Positions 1 to 11,072 are shown, counted from the first letter of the stretch. The stretch: 64,000 bases of DNA from Phenylobacterium sp. (GCF_019636135.1 NZ_JAHBYD010000007.1:62001-126000); one strand, 5' to 3'. Program-made: numbers and translations. The notes: a model not told the origin generated them from the letters alone.

Positions 1-80
1 AGGCCCAGGCGCCCGAGGATGTCGCGGACCAGAACGAGGATCTGGAGATTCCGTCCTTCCTGCGGCGGCTGGCCAACTAG
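1..80 (+). CDS. ftsZ: Cell division protein FtsZ, C-terminal end (partial)
   Basis: The window opens inside a gene whose last 25 codons (from base 3) end IPSFLRRLAN. This acidic stretch followed by IPxFLRRxxN is the conserved C-terminal peptide of FtsZ, the tubulin-like Z-ring protein; the peptide binds membrane anchors and regulators such as FtsA. The identification rests on this tail alone, supported by lpxC immediately downstream, as is usual in alphaproteobacterial division clusters. The GTPase domain lies outside the window. Confidence 0.88.
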   Translation, partial: AQAPEDVADQNEDLEIPSFLRRLAN

Positions 81-179
81 CGCCGTTATCGGGGTCGGAA
101 AAACTCCACGAAATCGTCACCCCGCGGCGTGACCCGGACTGCTAGAACCTCCCGGAGCCCACCTCCGGGAGGTTTCCAT

Positions 180-398
180 ATGAACGCCAGCCGCATCATC
201 TGGGTCGCGCCGCTCGCCGACGGCTGGGCGGTGCTGGCCGCGGGCATCGAGCCCCTCGTCTTCCGCTCCGGCGCCCGCGCCGAGGCCCAGGCCAAGCGCC
301 TGGCCGCCGTGCTTGCGCAACTCGGCCGCGGGGTGCAGGTCCGCGTCCTCGACCGCGCCCGGAATCTGGTCGGGACCCAGCTCTACCCGGCGGTGTGA
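180..398 (+). CDS. Small conserved protein between ftsZ and lpxC (DUF2188-like)
   Basis: A 72-residue soluble protein. The start at ATG 180 follows a strong purine-rich site (GGGAGG at 168-173); an upstream in-frame ATG at 129 has no such site. The sequence shows a W-x-V strand, a helix rich in Ala/Arg/Gln and a closing strand ending LVGTQLYPAV, which resembles the short alpha/beta DUF2188-type proteins. No catalytic residues are evident and the function is unknown. It lies about 100 bp after ftsZ and 230 bp before lpxC. A short inverted repeat (GTTCGC 402-407 with GCGAAC 418-423) follows the stop, without a T-run. Confidence 0.6.
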   Translation: MNASRIIWVAPLADGWAVLAAGIEPLVFRSGARAEAQAKRLAAVLAQLGRGVQVRVLDRARNLVGTQLYPAV

Positions 399-627
399 GG
401 CGTTCGCCACACCTGTCGCGAACCTGCGGATCCGGGCTCCGGCCCACGGGCGACGCGATGACGCGAAAGCTGCGTGGAATCAGTCGGTTGTCGCCCGCTC
501 TTGTTCAGGTTCCGTGAGCCGAAACACTGTGAAACACGAAGTGCTTTGCTGCGGTGCATCAAGCGGCTTAGCTGCGCGTTGGGGGCAAGGTGCGGTCGTG
601 CGCCGCAGCATTGCAGGAAGGTCCGCC

Positions 628-1515
628 TTGGCCGCGTTCCAACACACCGTCAGGTCGCCGGCGCTGTTCGCCGGGATCGGCGTCCATACCGGGGAATACA
701 CCCGCGTCTCCGTGCGCCCGGCCGCCGCCAACAGCGGCGTCGTCTTCGTGCGCACCGACGTCAAGGATCGCGACAACGTCGTCCCGGTGTCGGGCGAGGC
801 GGTCTGCAAGACCCAGCTCGGCACGGTGATCGCCAACGATGCCGGCGTGACGGTCTCCACCATCGAGCACCTGATGGCGGCCCTGGTCATGCTGGGCGTC
901 GACAACGCCGTGGTCGAGGTCGACGGGCCCGAGATGCCGATCATGGACGGCTCGTCGCTGCCGTTCGTGCGCGTGCTGGACCGCGCCGGCCTGCGCCCCC
1001 AGGAGGCGCCGCGCGCCTTCATCGAGATCCTCGACACGATCGAGGCGGTCGAGGGCGACAAGCGTGCGACGCTGACGCCCGCCGACGGCTTCGAGATGGC
1101 CTTCACCATCGAATTCCCCACCGCCGCAATCGGCCGCCAGACGGTGGACCTGGCGATGGACGAGGCCGCCTTCCGCACGGAACTGGCCGACTGCCGCACC
1201 TTCGGCTTCCTGCACGAGGTGGAGGCCTTGCGCGCCATGGGCCTGGCCCGTGGCGGCACGATGGAGAACTGCGTCGTCATCGACGGCGACGTGATCCTGA
1301 ACCCCGAGGGCCTGCGCCGCCCGGACGAGTTCGTGCGGCACAAGGCGCTGGACGCCATCGGCGACCTCTACGTCCTGGGCGCGCCCATCCTGGGCCGCTT
1401 CGAGGGCGTCTGCGCGGGCCACGGCCTGAACAACGCCCTCGTCCGCGCGCTGCTGGCGCGCCCCGAGGCGTGGCGCATGACCACGCTGGTCGAGGACCTG
1501 CGCGAAGCCGTCTGA
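628..1515 (+). CDS. lpxC: UDP-3-O-acyl-N-acetylglucosamine deacetylase LpxC
   Basis: Zinc amidase for the committed step of lipid A synthesis: it removes the N-acetyl group of UDP-3-O-acyl-GlcNAc in the cytoplasm. I take TTG 628 as the start because AGGAAGG (614-620) lies 7 nt upstream; this gives 295 residues. With this numbering the zinc and catalytic residues fall at E80/H81 (IEHLMAA), H238/D242 (RHKALD) and H265 (AGH), nearly the same positions as in E. coli LpxC. The frame stays open upstream to base 313 but that part looks non-coding; GTG 598 is an alternative start. The 229 bp between the preceding ORF and this start hold no gene and probably carry its promoter. Confidence 0.95.
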   Translation: MAAFQHTVRSPALFAGIGVHTGEYTRVSVRPAAANSGVVFVRTDVKDRDNVVPVSGEAVCKTQLGTVIANDAGVTVSTIEHLMAALVMLGVDNAVVEVDGPEMPIMDGSSLPFVRVLDRAGLRPQEAPRAFIEILDTIEAVEGDKRATLTPADGFEMAFTIEFPTAAIGRQTVDLAMDEAAFRTELADCRTFGFLHEVEALRAMGLARGGTMENCVVIDGDVILNPEGLRRPDEFVRHKALDAIGDLYVLGAPILGRFEGVCAGHGLNNALVRALLARPEAWRMTTLVEDLREAV

Positions 1516-1668
1516 CCTCCCCTGCGCAGCGGGGGAGGGGGACCGTTCGCCGAGCGTCGCGAAGAGCGAATGGTGGAGGGGGCGGAAGCCGCCTCCGGGT
1601 CCAGCCGCGCCCCTTCCACCATCGGCTCTTCGGCCGATGGTCCCCCTTCCCCGTGAACGGGGAAGGTA
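1516..1668. repeat. Intergenic palindromic repeat, family B
   Basis: Begins right at the lpxC stop. The left arm, with a CCTCCCC hairpin and GGGGGACCGTTCGCCGAGCG, is mirrored by CGGCCGATGGTCCCCCTTCC ending at 1668. The same core words (GGGGACCGctCGCCGAGCG, GGTGGAG, CTTTCCACC, GGTCCCCCTT) recur at 17851-18019 and 52775-52982. It is a large hairpin without a terminal T-run, hence a dispersed repeat, not an intrinsic terminator. Confidence 0.75.
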
Positions 1669-1722
1669 GAAGTTGCGAACCGTTCGCAATCGTCGTCTAA
1701 TCCCGGCAGGGAGGACGCTTCC

Positions 1723-2349
1723 ATGCCTGACGACGCCTCGGCGCGGACCGCCACCGAGCAACTCGATGCGCTGTACCTGAAGCCGCACAAGTTCACGGTC
1801 GCCAAGGACATCGGCTGGGTCGACCCGCACGGTCGCCGCTTCATCGGGCTCTCGCCCTTCGTGGCGCTGGCCACCGTCGGCGCGAACGGCGGCCTCGACG
1901 TCTCGCCGCGGGGCGGCGGCGCCGGGTTCGTGCGCGTGGCGGAAGATGGCAGGAGCCTGCTGCTTCCGGACCGGCCCGGAAACAACCGGCTGGATTCGCT
2001 GCGCAATATCGCGGAGGGCTCGGGCGAGGTCGGGCTCATGTTCATGATCCCGGGCGTCGACGACATCTATCGCGTGAACGGCTCGGCCCGGCTCGTGGTC
2101 GACGACGAGCTCGCCAGGACGTTCGAGGAGTTCGGCAAGGTCCCCAAGAGCCTCATCCGCGTCGAGGTCCGCGAGGCCTATCTCCACTGTCCGCGCGCCC
2201 TGATGCGCTCCGACCTCTGGGGCGACAGCCACCGCGTGGACCGCTCGATCCTGCCGTCGCTCTCGGAGATGGTCTCGGACCAGCTCAGCCTGCCCAAGCC
2301 CGAGGCGACCCACGAGCAGCAGGTCGAGAGCCTCCGGCAGGGCCTCTGA
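1723..2349 (+). CDS. PPOX-class FMN-dependent flavoprotein (MSMEG_1061-like)
   Basis: A 208-residue pyridoxamine 5'-phosphate oxidase-fold protein. The central region carries the family pattern: a strand reading FVALATVGANGGLDVSPRGG, then LLLPDRPGNNRLDSLRNI, a flavin-contact segment, and a region ending in YLHCPRAL. This pattern is typical of the MSMEG_1061/DR_2398-type subgroup of probable FMN enzymes, whose substrates are mostly unknown. The start is ATG 1723, preceded by GGGAGG at 1709-1714. It stands alone between lpxC and bamD, separated from lpxC by a repeat element. The fold is secure; the reaction cannot be stated. Confidence 0.82.
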   Translation: MPDDASARTATEQLDALYLKPHKFTVAKDIGWVDPHGRRFIGLSPFVALATVGANGGLDVSPRGGGAGFVRVAEDGRSLLLPDRPGNNRLDSLRNIAEGSGEVGLMFMIPGVDDIYRVNGSARLVVDDELARTFEEFGKVPKSLIRVEVREAYLHCPRALMRSDLWGDSHRVDRSILPSLSEMVSDQLSLPKPEATHEQQVESLRQGL

Positions 2350-2389
2350 CGCCCGGAGCCTGCGACCCCGCCGCCGTTTGCGCGCCACA

Positions 2390-2410
2390 GTCGGTAGTGT
2401 AGATACCGAC
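2390..2410. promoter_or_regulatory. Perfect inverted repeat upstream of bamD
   Basis: GTCGGTA (2390-2396) and TACCGAC (2404-2410) are exact reverse complements around a 7-nt spacer, 45 bp before the bamD start. The size suits a dimeric regulator site or a small mRNA hairpin in the bamD leader; no T-run follows. Function is inferred only. Confidence 0.4.
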
Positions 2411-2454
2411 TCTCTCGCGTGGGGGCCCGCGCCGGACTTGAGGTGAAGGTGTAC

Positions 2455-3447
2455 TTGGTTCGCAAATCCAGCCGGGTTGTTCTCGTGGCCGCGGCTTGCG
2501 CCCTGGCCCTGTCCGCCTGCGCCAACAACAAGAAGAACAAGCCGCGGCTGGCCTACGAAGAGCGCCCCGTCGAGCTGCTCTACGCCACCGGCGCCAACCG
2601 GCTGGATCGCCGCCAGTGGGCCCAGGCGGTCGCCTACTTCCAGGAAGTGGAGCGCCAGCATCCGTATTCGGAATGGTCGCGCCGCTCGATCCTGATGCAG
2701 GCCTACGCCCACTACGAGTCGAACGACTACGCCGAGGCGATCGGCGACGCCGACCGCTTCATCCAGCTCTATCCGGGCAACCCGACCGCGGCCTATGCGC
2801 ACTACATCAAGGCCATCTGCTACTTCGAGCAGATCGTCGACGTGAACCGCGACCAGGCGGCGACCGGCCAGGCGCTCGAAAGCCTCCGCGACGTGGTCCA
2901 GCGCTATCCGCGCACCGAGTACGCCTCGGACGCGCGCCTGAAGATCGACATGGTCAACGACCAGTTGGCCGGCAAGGACATGACCATCGGCCGCTGGTAC
3001 CTGCGCAACGGCGATACGCTGGCGGCGGTGAACCGCTTCAAGACCGTGGTCGACCGCTACCAGACCACCACCCACACGCCCGAGGCGCTCTACCGCCTGG
3101 TCGAGAGCTACCTCACCCTGGGCCTCCTGGAGGAAGCCAAGCGGAACGGCGCGGTGCTCGGCTTCAACTACCCGGGCGACCCCTGGTACAACGACGCCTA
3201 CAAGCTGCTGACGTCCAAGGGCCTCAGGCCCGCGATCGAGCCCAAGGCGGGCGGGCGCGGGTTCATGCGGCTGCCCTTCACCAAGGACAAGCAGCAGACG
3301 GTGAAACCCCCGACGGCGGCCGCCGCGCCCGAGGCGACCACCGAGGCCACGGCGACGGAAGCTGCACCGGCGCCGGCCCGGACCGCGTCGGCCGAGGCGC
3401 CCAGGAAGAAGAAGGGGTTCCGGCTCCCCTTCACGAAGAAGGACTAG
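2455..3447 (+). CDS. bamD: Outer-membrane assembly lipoprotein BamD
   Basis: Essential lipoprotein of the BAM complex, which inserts beta-barrels into the outer membrane. The start is probably TTG 2455, with AGGTGAAG at 2441-2448; GTG 2449 is close. From there a short basic N-terminus, a hydrophobic run and the lipobox LSAC give a lipoprotein signal. The mature part shows the TPR-like YxxAxxYFQEVERQHPYSEW segment, then several further TPR helices to about residue 265. The last 70 or so residues are a Pro/Ala/Lys-rich tail, longer than in E. coli BamD, ending in a basic motif. recN follows 43 bp downstream. Confidence 0.93.
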   Translation: MVRKSSRVVLVAAACALALSACANNKKNKPRLAYEERPVELLYATGANRLDRRQWAQAVAYFQEVERQHPYSEWSRRSILMQAYAHYESNDYAEAIGDADRFIQLYPGNPTAAYAHYIKAICYFEQIVDVNRDQAATGQALESLRDVVQRYPRTEYASDARLKIDMVNDQLAGKDMTIGRWYLRNGDTLAAVNRFKTVVDRYQTTTHTPEALYRLVESYLTLGLLEEAKRNGAVLGFNYPGDPWYNDAYKLLTSKGLRPAIEPKAGGRGFMRLPFTKDKQQTVKPPTAAAAPEATTEATATEAAPAPARTASAEAPRKKKGFRLPFTKKD

Positions 3448-3490
3448 CGAGCCCTTCAACCGGCCGCGATTCCCGGCGACAGTCCTCCCG

Positions 3491-5188
3491 ATGCTGATCG
3501 GTCTGCAGATCCGCGACGTGGTGCTGATCGAGGCCCTGGACCTGTCCATCGGGCCGGGCCTGACGGCGCTCACCGGCGAGACCGGCGCGGGCAAGTCGAT
3601 CATCCTGGATGCGCTGGGCCTGGCGACGGGCGCGCGCGGCGATGCGGGCCTCGTGCGGCGCGGCGCGGCCCAGGCGGTGGCGACCGCGGCCTTCGCCCCC
3701 ACGCCGGACCACCACGTCTGGGACATCCTGGAGGAGAAGGGGCTGGCCTACGCCCGCGACGAGGACCTGGTCCTGCGCCGCACGCTGAGCGCGGACGGCC
3801 GCAGCCGCGCCTTCGTCAATGACCAGGCCACCGGCGTCGGCGTGCTGAAGGAACTGGGCGAGGCGCTGCTGGAGGTGCATGGCCAGCATGAGACCGTGGG
3901 CCTGCTCGACGCGCGCACGCACCGGCCGCTGCTGGACGGCTATGGCGAGCTCCGCGTCCCGCTGGGCGAGGCGGCGGTGGCCTGGAGCGCCTGGCGCGAG
4001 GCCCGCGGGCGGGTCGAGGCGCTGAGGGCCGACGTGGCCCGATCGGCCGCCGAGATCGAGGAGTTGACCTTCCGCCTCTCGGAACTCGACCGCCTGGATC
4101 CCCGCGAGGGCGAGGAGACCGAACTCGCGGAGCAGCGGGCGATCCTGGGCGCGGCCGAAAAGGCGCTGGCCGATATCGGCGCCGCGCGCGACACCTTCGA
4201 CGGGCTGGGCGCCAAGGTGGCCTCGGCCATCCGCGCCCTGGAGCGCGCCCGCGACCGGGCGGTGACGGCGGGCGCCGCCGCGGACGGTCCGGCCGTCAGC
4301 CGCCTCGCCGCCGCCGCCGAGGCGCTGGACCGGGTGCTGGTCGAGGCGGGCGAGGCCGAAGCCGCGATCGACAGCGCCGCCCAGGCGTTCGACTTCGAGC
4401 CCGACCGCCTGGAGAAGGCCGAGGAGCGGCTGTTCGACCTGCGCGGCCTGGCGCGGAAGCTGAGCGTCGCGGTCGAGGCCCTGCCGGCGTTGCGCGTGCA
4501 GTTCGCCGAACGCTTGCGGGCGGTGGAGTCCGCCGAGGGCGCGCTCAAGCGGGCCGAAGCGGAGGCCGCGGCCGCGCGGGCGGCCTACCTCGCCGCCGCG
4601 GATGCGCTGAGCCGCGTCCGGCGGGCGGCCGGCGCGCGGCTGGCCGAGGCCGTGATGGCGGAACTCGCGCCGCTGAAGCTGGACAAGGCGCGCTTCCGGG
4701 TCGCCGTCGAGCCGCTGGGCGAGGACCGCGCCGGGCCGGCCGGCCTCGACCGCGTCGCCTTCGAGATCTCCACCAACCCCGGCGCGCCGTTCGGCGACCT
4801 GGGCGCGATCGCGTCGGGGGGCGAGCTGGCGCGTTTCGCCCTCGCGCTCAAGGCCGCCCTGGCCGGGCGTGGGACGGGGCCGCAGCCCCTGATGATCTTC
4901 GACGAGGTGGACCAGGGCGTCGGCGGGGCCGTCGCCGACGCGGTGGGCCTGCGCCTCAAGCGCCTCGCCTCGGCCGCCCAGGTGCTGGTCGTCACCCACA
5001 GCCCGCAGGTCGCCGCCCGCGCCGAGGCCCACTGGCGCATCGCCAAGGCCGGTGACGCCGAACGCGTCCGCACCGTCGTGGAGATCCTCTCGCCCGCCGA
5101 CCGCGAGGAGGAGATCGCCCGCATGCTCGCGGGCGCCCAGATCACGGACGCCGCCCGGGCCGCGGCCCGGGCGCTGATGGACGCCTAG
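3491..5188 (+). CDS. recN: DNA repair ATPase RecN
   Basis: SMC-like ATPase acting in double-strand-break repair. The 565 residues have the expected plan: an N-terminal Walker A (GETGAGKS, about residues 28-35), a long Ala/Glu/Arg-rich coiled-coil middle (about 160-370), then the ABC signature region (ASGGELARFALALK), Walker B (LMIFDEVDQGVGG) and H-loop (VVTHSPQVAA). ATG 3491 starts right at the conserved first strand (LIGLQIRDVVLIEALDL). Its TAG stop (5186-5188) lies within the palindrome CTAG that also carries the stop of the convergent PEP-CTERM gene, so the two genes overlap by 4 bp. Confidence 0.95.
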   Translation: MLIGLQIRDVVLIEALDLSIGPGLTALTGETGAGKSIILDALGLATGARGDAGLVRRGAAQAVATAAFAPTPDHHVWDILEEKGLAYARDEDLVLRRTLSADGRSRAFVNDQATGVGVLKELGEALLEVHGQHETVGLLDARTHRPLLDGYGELRVPLGEAAVAWSAWREARGRVEALRADVARSAAEIEELTFRLSELDRLDPREGEETELAEQRAILGAAEKALADIGAARDTFDGLGAKVASAIRALERARDRAVTAGAAADGPAVSRLAAAAEALDRVLVEAGEAEAAIDSAAQAFDFEPDRLEKAEERLFDLRGLARKLSVAVEALPALRVQFAERLRAVESAEGALKRAEAEAAAARAAYLAAADALSRVRRAAGARLAEAVMAELAPLKLDKARFRVAVEPLGEDRAGPAGLDRVAFEISTNPGAPFGDLGAIASGGELARFALALKAALAGRGTGPQPLMIFDEVDQGVGGAVADAVGLRLKRLASAAQVLVVTHSPQVAARAEAHWRIAKAGDAERVRTVVEILSPADREEEIARMLAGAQITDAARAAARALMDA

Positions 5189-6180
5189 GCCGCGACGGGC
5201 CGGCGACGGCGCAGCGCGCCGCCCGCCAGGCCGAAGCCGCCGATCATGAGCGCCCAGGTCGCCGGCTCGGGCGCCGCCGCGCCGTTGGCGATGTTCCGGC
5301 TCAGGAAGCCCTGGCCCACCGACTGCTGGGTGCCGGCGAAGAAGGTGTTCGCCTCGTCGTACTGCACCGAGAAGGTGTGGCTGGCGTCGATGAAGCCGCC
5401 GCGGTTCGAAATGGCCTGCATGCCGATGACGATGGCGAAGGTGTCGCCCGGGTTCAGGCGGATCGCGTTGCCGTCGCAGCCCTGCGACAGGCCGAGCGAC
5501 TGGTTGTACTCGCCGGCGCCGACGCCGCCGCTGAAGAAGCTGGTGACGCCCAGGACGCCCGAGCCGCCGCAGCTCGGGAAGCCGAAGGTGCTGCTGATGA
5601 TGTCGATGGCGTCGGAGGTCGGCGGGAATTCGTCGGTCACCGCCTTCACGGTCACCAGCGCCAGCGAGACGTTCAGGATGCCGTCGCCGGCGAATTCGTT
5701 GGCCGGGAACGGCCCGTCGATGTCGCCCGAGGTCAGGAAGTGCAGCGCGCCCTGGATGGCGAAATCGATCGCGACGTCGCCCGTGTAGGTGAAGCTCCGG
5801 AACGCGACGGCCGAAGAGCCGGTCCGGGTCTCGGCGCCGGACTGCGAGCTCAGCTTCATCGTGGGCAGGTAGTCAGAGCCGAACGCCAGGGACGCCGAGG
5901 TGCTGGCGCCTTCCAGCAGGGTCGAGCTGGCGGAGAAGGTGGAACCGTAGCCGCCGTAGAACTGGCTCGCCTGAAGCCGGTCGCCGGTGAAGCTGCCGGC
6001 GCCGTTCTCATCGACGACGATACAACTGCCCGAGCCGGCCGGGCAGCCGCGGTTGGTGAAGATCGCCGCGGAGCCCGAGACATCGGCCGCCAGGGCCGGC
6101 GCCGCCACAAGCCCCGCCGCCAGGGCGATGGCCGCAGCCGTCAGCTCGAGCGGACGAGCCGCTCCGTTCGAACGCTTCAT
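5185..6180 (-). CDS. PEPxxWA-CTERM sorting-domain protein (exported)
   Basis: A 331-residue exported protein. The start at 6180 follows GAGGGTGG; the open frame continues upstream but is unlikely to be coding. An N-terminal signal peptide (MKRSNG..., hydrophobic run ending APALAA) is followed by a beta-rich, Gly/Ser/Thr-rich body with a few Cys. The C-terminus has the sorting signal PEPATWALMIGGFG, a short hydrophobic helix and RRRR, the PEPxxWA variant of PEP-CTERM tags thought to be processed by exosortase-type machinery. No exosortase is in the window. The role of the body is unknown; such proteins are often surface or matrix components. Confidence 0.85.
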   Translation of the reverse strand: MKRSNGAARPLELTAAAIALAAGLVAAPALAADVSGSAAIFTNRGCPAGSGSCIVVDENGAGSFTGDRLQASQFYGGYGSTFSASSTLLEGASTSASLAFGSDYLPTMKLSSQSGAETRTGSSAVAFRSFTYTGDVAIDFAIQGALHFLTSGDIDGPFPANEFAGDGILNVSLALVTVKAVTDEFPPTSDAIDIISSTFGFPSCGGSGVLGVTSFFSGGVGAGEYNQSLGLSQGCDGNAIRLNPGDTFAIVIGMQAISNRGGFIDASHTFSVQYDEANTFFAGTQQSVGQGFLSRNIANGAAAPEPATWALMIGGFGLAGGALRRRRPVAA

Positions 6181-6247
6181 GATAGTCCACCCTCGCGCCG
6201 CATCCCACACAGCGCCCGGGCAAAAATCACGACCGATGTTCTTTTGA

Positions 6248-8755
<2,508 letters not shown>

Positions 8756-8756
8756 G

Positions 8757-9941
8757 GTGGCAGACGTCACCAACGAACAGCGCCTGCTGATCGGCTACGA
8801 CCGGCTGCGCAGCCATCTGCTGAACCTGGCCGAGCTGATCTTCCTGAGCGTGCTGGAGACCGAGCCGCAGAACGCCACGGCGCTGCGCCTGCTGGGCGTC
8901 GCCCGCTGCAAGCTGGGGCGGACGGGCGAGGGCGTCGCCCACCTGCGCGCCGCCGCCGAGCGCGCGCCCGGCGTCGAAGTGATCTGGAGCGATCTGGCCG
9001 CGGCGCTCCGCGACAACGGCGAGGCGGCCGCTGCCGCCGAGGCCTATGGCCGCGCGGTCGCCCTGCGCGACCCGGCCGCCCCGCCGCTGTCGCCGCTCGA
9101 CGGCCTCAGCTTCGCCCACGAACGGGCCAGCCACGTCTTCGAGGCGTTCGACTATCCCTACGCCGCCGCCATCCGCTATGGGGCGGGCCGGCCGTCGCAC
9201 CCCGGCCTGGCCGGCCTCATCGGCGCCGGCCGCGAGCGCTATGCCGCCCTGCTGCGCGACATGGGCGGGATCCAGGCCGACCTGGCGGCCATTCCCCTGG
9301 GCGCCCCCGATCATGCGCTGACGCCGGCCTGGCTGAACGCCTGGTACGCCACCCTGGACGGCATGGCGCTGGTGGCGATGCTGCGCCGGCACGACCCGCC
9401 GCGCATGGTCGAGATCGGCTCGGGGATGTCGACGAAGTTCGCGCGCCACGCCATCGGTGCCTATGGCCTTCGCACCCGCATCACCTCCATCGACCCGCAG
9501 CCGCGCGCCGAGATCGACGCCATCTGCGACCGCGTGATCCGCAAGCCGCTGGAGGCCTGCGCGCCCGAGATATTCGACGCGTTGCAGCCCGGCGACGTCT
9601 TCTTCCTCGACAGCTCGCACCGCGCCTTCCAGAACTCGGACGTCACCGTCTTCTTCCTGGAGATCCTGCCGCGGCTGAAGCCCGGCGTGATCGTGCATGT
9701 CCACGACATCTACCTGCCCGACGACTACATCGCCGGCCACGTGCCGCGGATGTGGAACGAGCAGTACCTGCTGGCCACCGCGCTGCTGTTCGGCGGCGAG
9801 CGCTTCGAGATCCTGTTCCCGTGCTGGTTCGTGGGCCAGGACCCGGAGCTGCGCGCCCTGGGCCGGTCGCTGGTCTGCAAAGGCCCGCTCGAAGGCCTCG
9901 ACCTCTATGGCGCGGGATTCTGGCTGACGAAGACGGCCTAG
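8757..9941 (+). CDS. TPR and class I methyltransferase-like protein
   Basis: 394 residues starting at GTG 8757, one base after the ligA stop, so probably co-transcribed. The N-terminal third (about 1-110) reads as TPR helices (LRLLGVARCKLGRTGEGVAHLRAA; AAEAYGRAVAL). After about residue 200 comes a SAM-methyltransferase-type fold: MVEIGSGMSTKFA, an acidic end of strand 2 (ITSIDPQPR), FFLDSSHRAF and VIVHVHDIYLPDDY. This matches the Methyltransf_24-type domain common in sugar and glycan modification loci. The substrate is unknown. Its TAG stop overlaps the convergent gene in the palindrome CTAG (9938-9941). Confidence 0.75.
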   Translation: MADVTNEQRLLIGYDRLRSHLLNLAELIFLSVLETEPQNATALRLLGVARCKLGRTGEGVAHLRAAAERAPGVEVIWSDLAAALRDNGEAAAAAEAYGRAVALRDPAAPPLSPLDGLSFAHERASHVFEAFDYPYAAAIRYGAGRPSHPGLAGLIGAGRERYAALLRDMGGIQADLAAIPLGAPDHALTPAWLNAWYATLDGMALVAMLRRHDPPRMVEIGSGMSTKFARHAIGAYGLRTRITSIDPQPRAEIDAICDRVIRKPLEACAPEIFDALQPGDVFFLDSSHRAFQNSDVTVFFLEILPRLKPGVIVHVHDIYLPDDYIAGHVPRMWNEQYLLATALLFGGERFEILFPCWFVGQDPELRALGRSLVCKGPLEGLDLYGAGFWLTKTA

Positions 9942-10210
9942 CGGCGCGTCTTCAGTTCGTCGCAGGCGGCGGGTTCCTGGGTCCTGGCGAAATCCTCGAC
10001 GGTGAGGCGGCCGGTCGACGTCCCGCCCTCGGCCTTGGCTCGGACGGCCGTGAAGACGGAACCCGGCAGCACGACCTCGGCGATCGCGGCCCGGTCCTCC
10101 TTCGCCATGGCGTCGAAGAAGCGCTGCACCGTCCGGGTGACCTCCGCGTCGCGCGGGTCGGGCGCGGGCGCGGCGGCCATGGCGAACGCCGCCATCAGGC
10201 CTGCAATCAT
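9938..10210 (-). CDS. Short NTF2/SnoaL-like protein, probably truncated
   Basis: 90 residues from ATG 10210, which follows a strong GAGGGGG site. A hydrophobic N-terminus (possible signal, ending AMAAAPAP) is followed by the first helices of an NTF2/SnoaL-like fold (VTRTVQRFFDAMAKEDRAAIAEVVLPGSVF). Family members usually continue another 50-60 residues with closing beta strands; this one ends abruptly at the convergent gene, so it may be a shortened relic. It lies 10 bp after the methyltransferase stop in the same direction and is probably the last gene of the aminopeptidase-P operon. Confidence 0.6.
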   Translation of the reverse strand: MIAGLMAAFAMAAAPAPDPRDAEVTRTVQRFFDAMAKEDRAAIAEVVLPGSVFTAVRAKAEGGTSTGRLTVEDFARTQEPAACDELKTRR

Positions 10211-10220
10211 CACGTCCCCC

Positions 10221-11072
10221 TCAGCCCGGCGCGCGGGCGGTGACGATCCAGGTGGCGGAGTCGAGCTTGAGGCCGTCGGGCCCGACATGCCGGGCGAGCG
10301 CCTCGCGGACCGAGCCGATGACGGCGTCGGCCTTGTCCGGATGCTGCCGCAGCAGGGCGCCGAGCGGGCCGACCTTCAGCGAAAGTTCCAGGCTGGCGTC
10401 GAGGTCGCCGCCGCCGATCTTCTCGGCGTGCGGGGCGATGGCGATGTCCGTGAAGCCGGCCGCCTCCAGGATGCCGCGCAGCCGCCCCGCGTCGGCGAAG
10501 GCGAACGGGCCGGGCGCGGTCGGATCGGCCGGGGCCTCCGGCGGCGGCAGGTGCGCCAGCGCCGCCTGCATCGGCAGCGTCATGATCGGGTTCTCGGCCG
10601 GCGTGCGCCAGCAGACGAAGGCGAGCCGGCCGCCCGCCTTCAGCGCCCGGCGCAGGTTGGTGAAGGCGGCCACCGGATCGGCGAAGAACATCACGCCGAA
10701 GCGCGAGAAGACCCCGTCGAACCTGCCGGGCGGAAAGCCGTAGGTCTGGGCGTCGGCCTCGATGAAGTGGACGCCGGGCGCGCCCTCGCGGCGGCGGCGC
10801 GCCGCCTCCAGCAAGGTGGCCGAGATGTCGACGCCGGTGACCTCGCCGCCGGGCGTGACTTTCCGCGCCAGTTCGAACACGGTCTCGCCGGCGCCGCAGC
10901 CGACGTCGAGGATGTCCTCGCCGGGCTGCGGGGCCAGCGCCGCCATGGCCGCGCGGCCCAGCGGGGCGAGCTGGCGGTCCAGCGGGCGTTGCATCGCCGC
11001 CCAGGTCGGGCCGGCGCCGGTGTTCCAATACTCGGCCTGCGACGCGTTCGGGGCTGTGTTCGGCTCGCTCAT
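10221..11072 (-). CDS. Class I SAM-dependent methyltransferase (UbiE/ArsM-like)
   Basis: 283 residues. Motif I is DVGCGAGETVFEL; it is followed by VTGVDISATLLEAA, the post-I acidic residue, FIEADAQTYGFPPGRFDGVFSRFGVMFF (motif II region) and LKAGGRLAFVCWR (motif III), the pattern of small-molecule methyltransferases. The ATG at 11072 overlaps the TGA stop of the upstream aminopeptidase P gene (ATGA), so translation is coupled. Substrate unknown; the pairing with a peptidase does not suggest one. Confidence 0.82.
   Translation of the reverse strand: MSEPNTAPNASQAEYWNTGAGPTWAAMQRPLDRQLAPLGRAAMAALAPQPGEDILDVGCGAGETVFELARKVTPGGEVTGVDISATLLEAARRRREGAPGVHFIEADAQTYGFPPGRFDGVFSRFGVMFFADPVAAFTNLRRALKAGGRLAFVCWRTPAENPIMTLPMQAALAHLPPPEAPADPTAPGPFAFADAGRLRGILEAAGFTDIAIAPHAEKIGGGDLDASLELSLKVGPLGALLRQHPDKADAVIGSVREALARHVGPDGLKLDSATWIVTARAPG

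Noticed and set aside
568..3726. A very long antisense open frame (over 1000 codons) across lpxC, the PPOX gene and bamD
   Set aside because: High GC leaves long stop-free antisense frames; the sequence is low-complexity Arg/Gly/Ala-rich and opposes recognised genes. The same holds for the long opposite frames over ligA, the tandem mrdA genes and the carboxylase.
9938..10210. A frameshift hiding the missing C-terminus of the NTF2-like protein
   Set aside because: The downstream bases belong to the convergent methyltransferase gene, and no frame there continues the fold.
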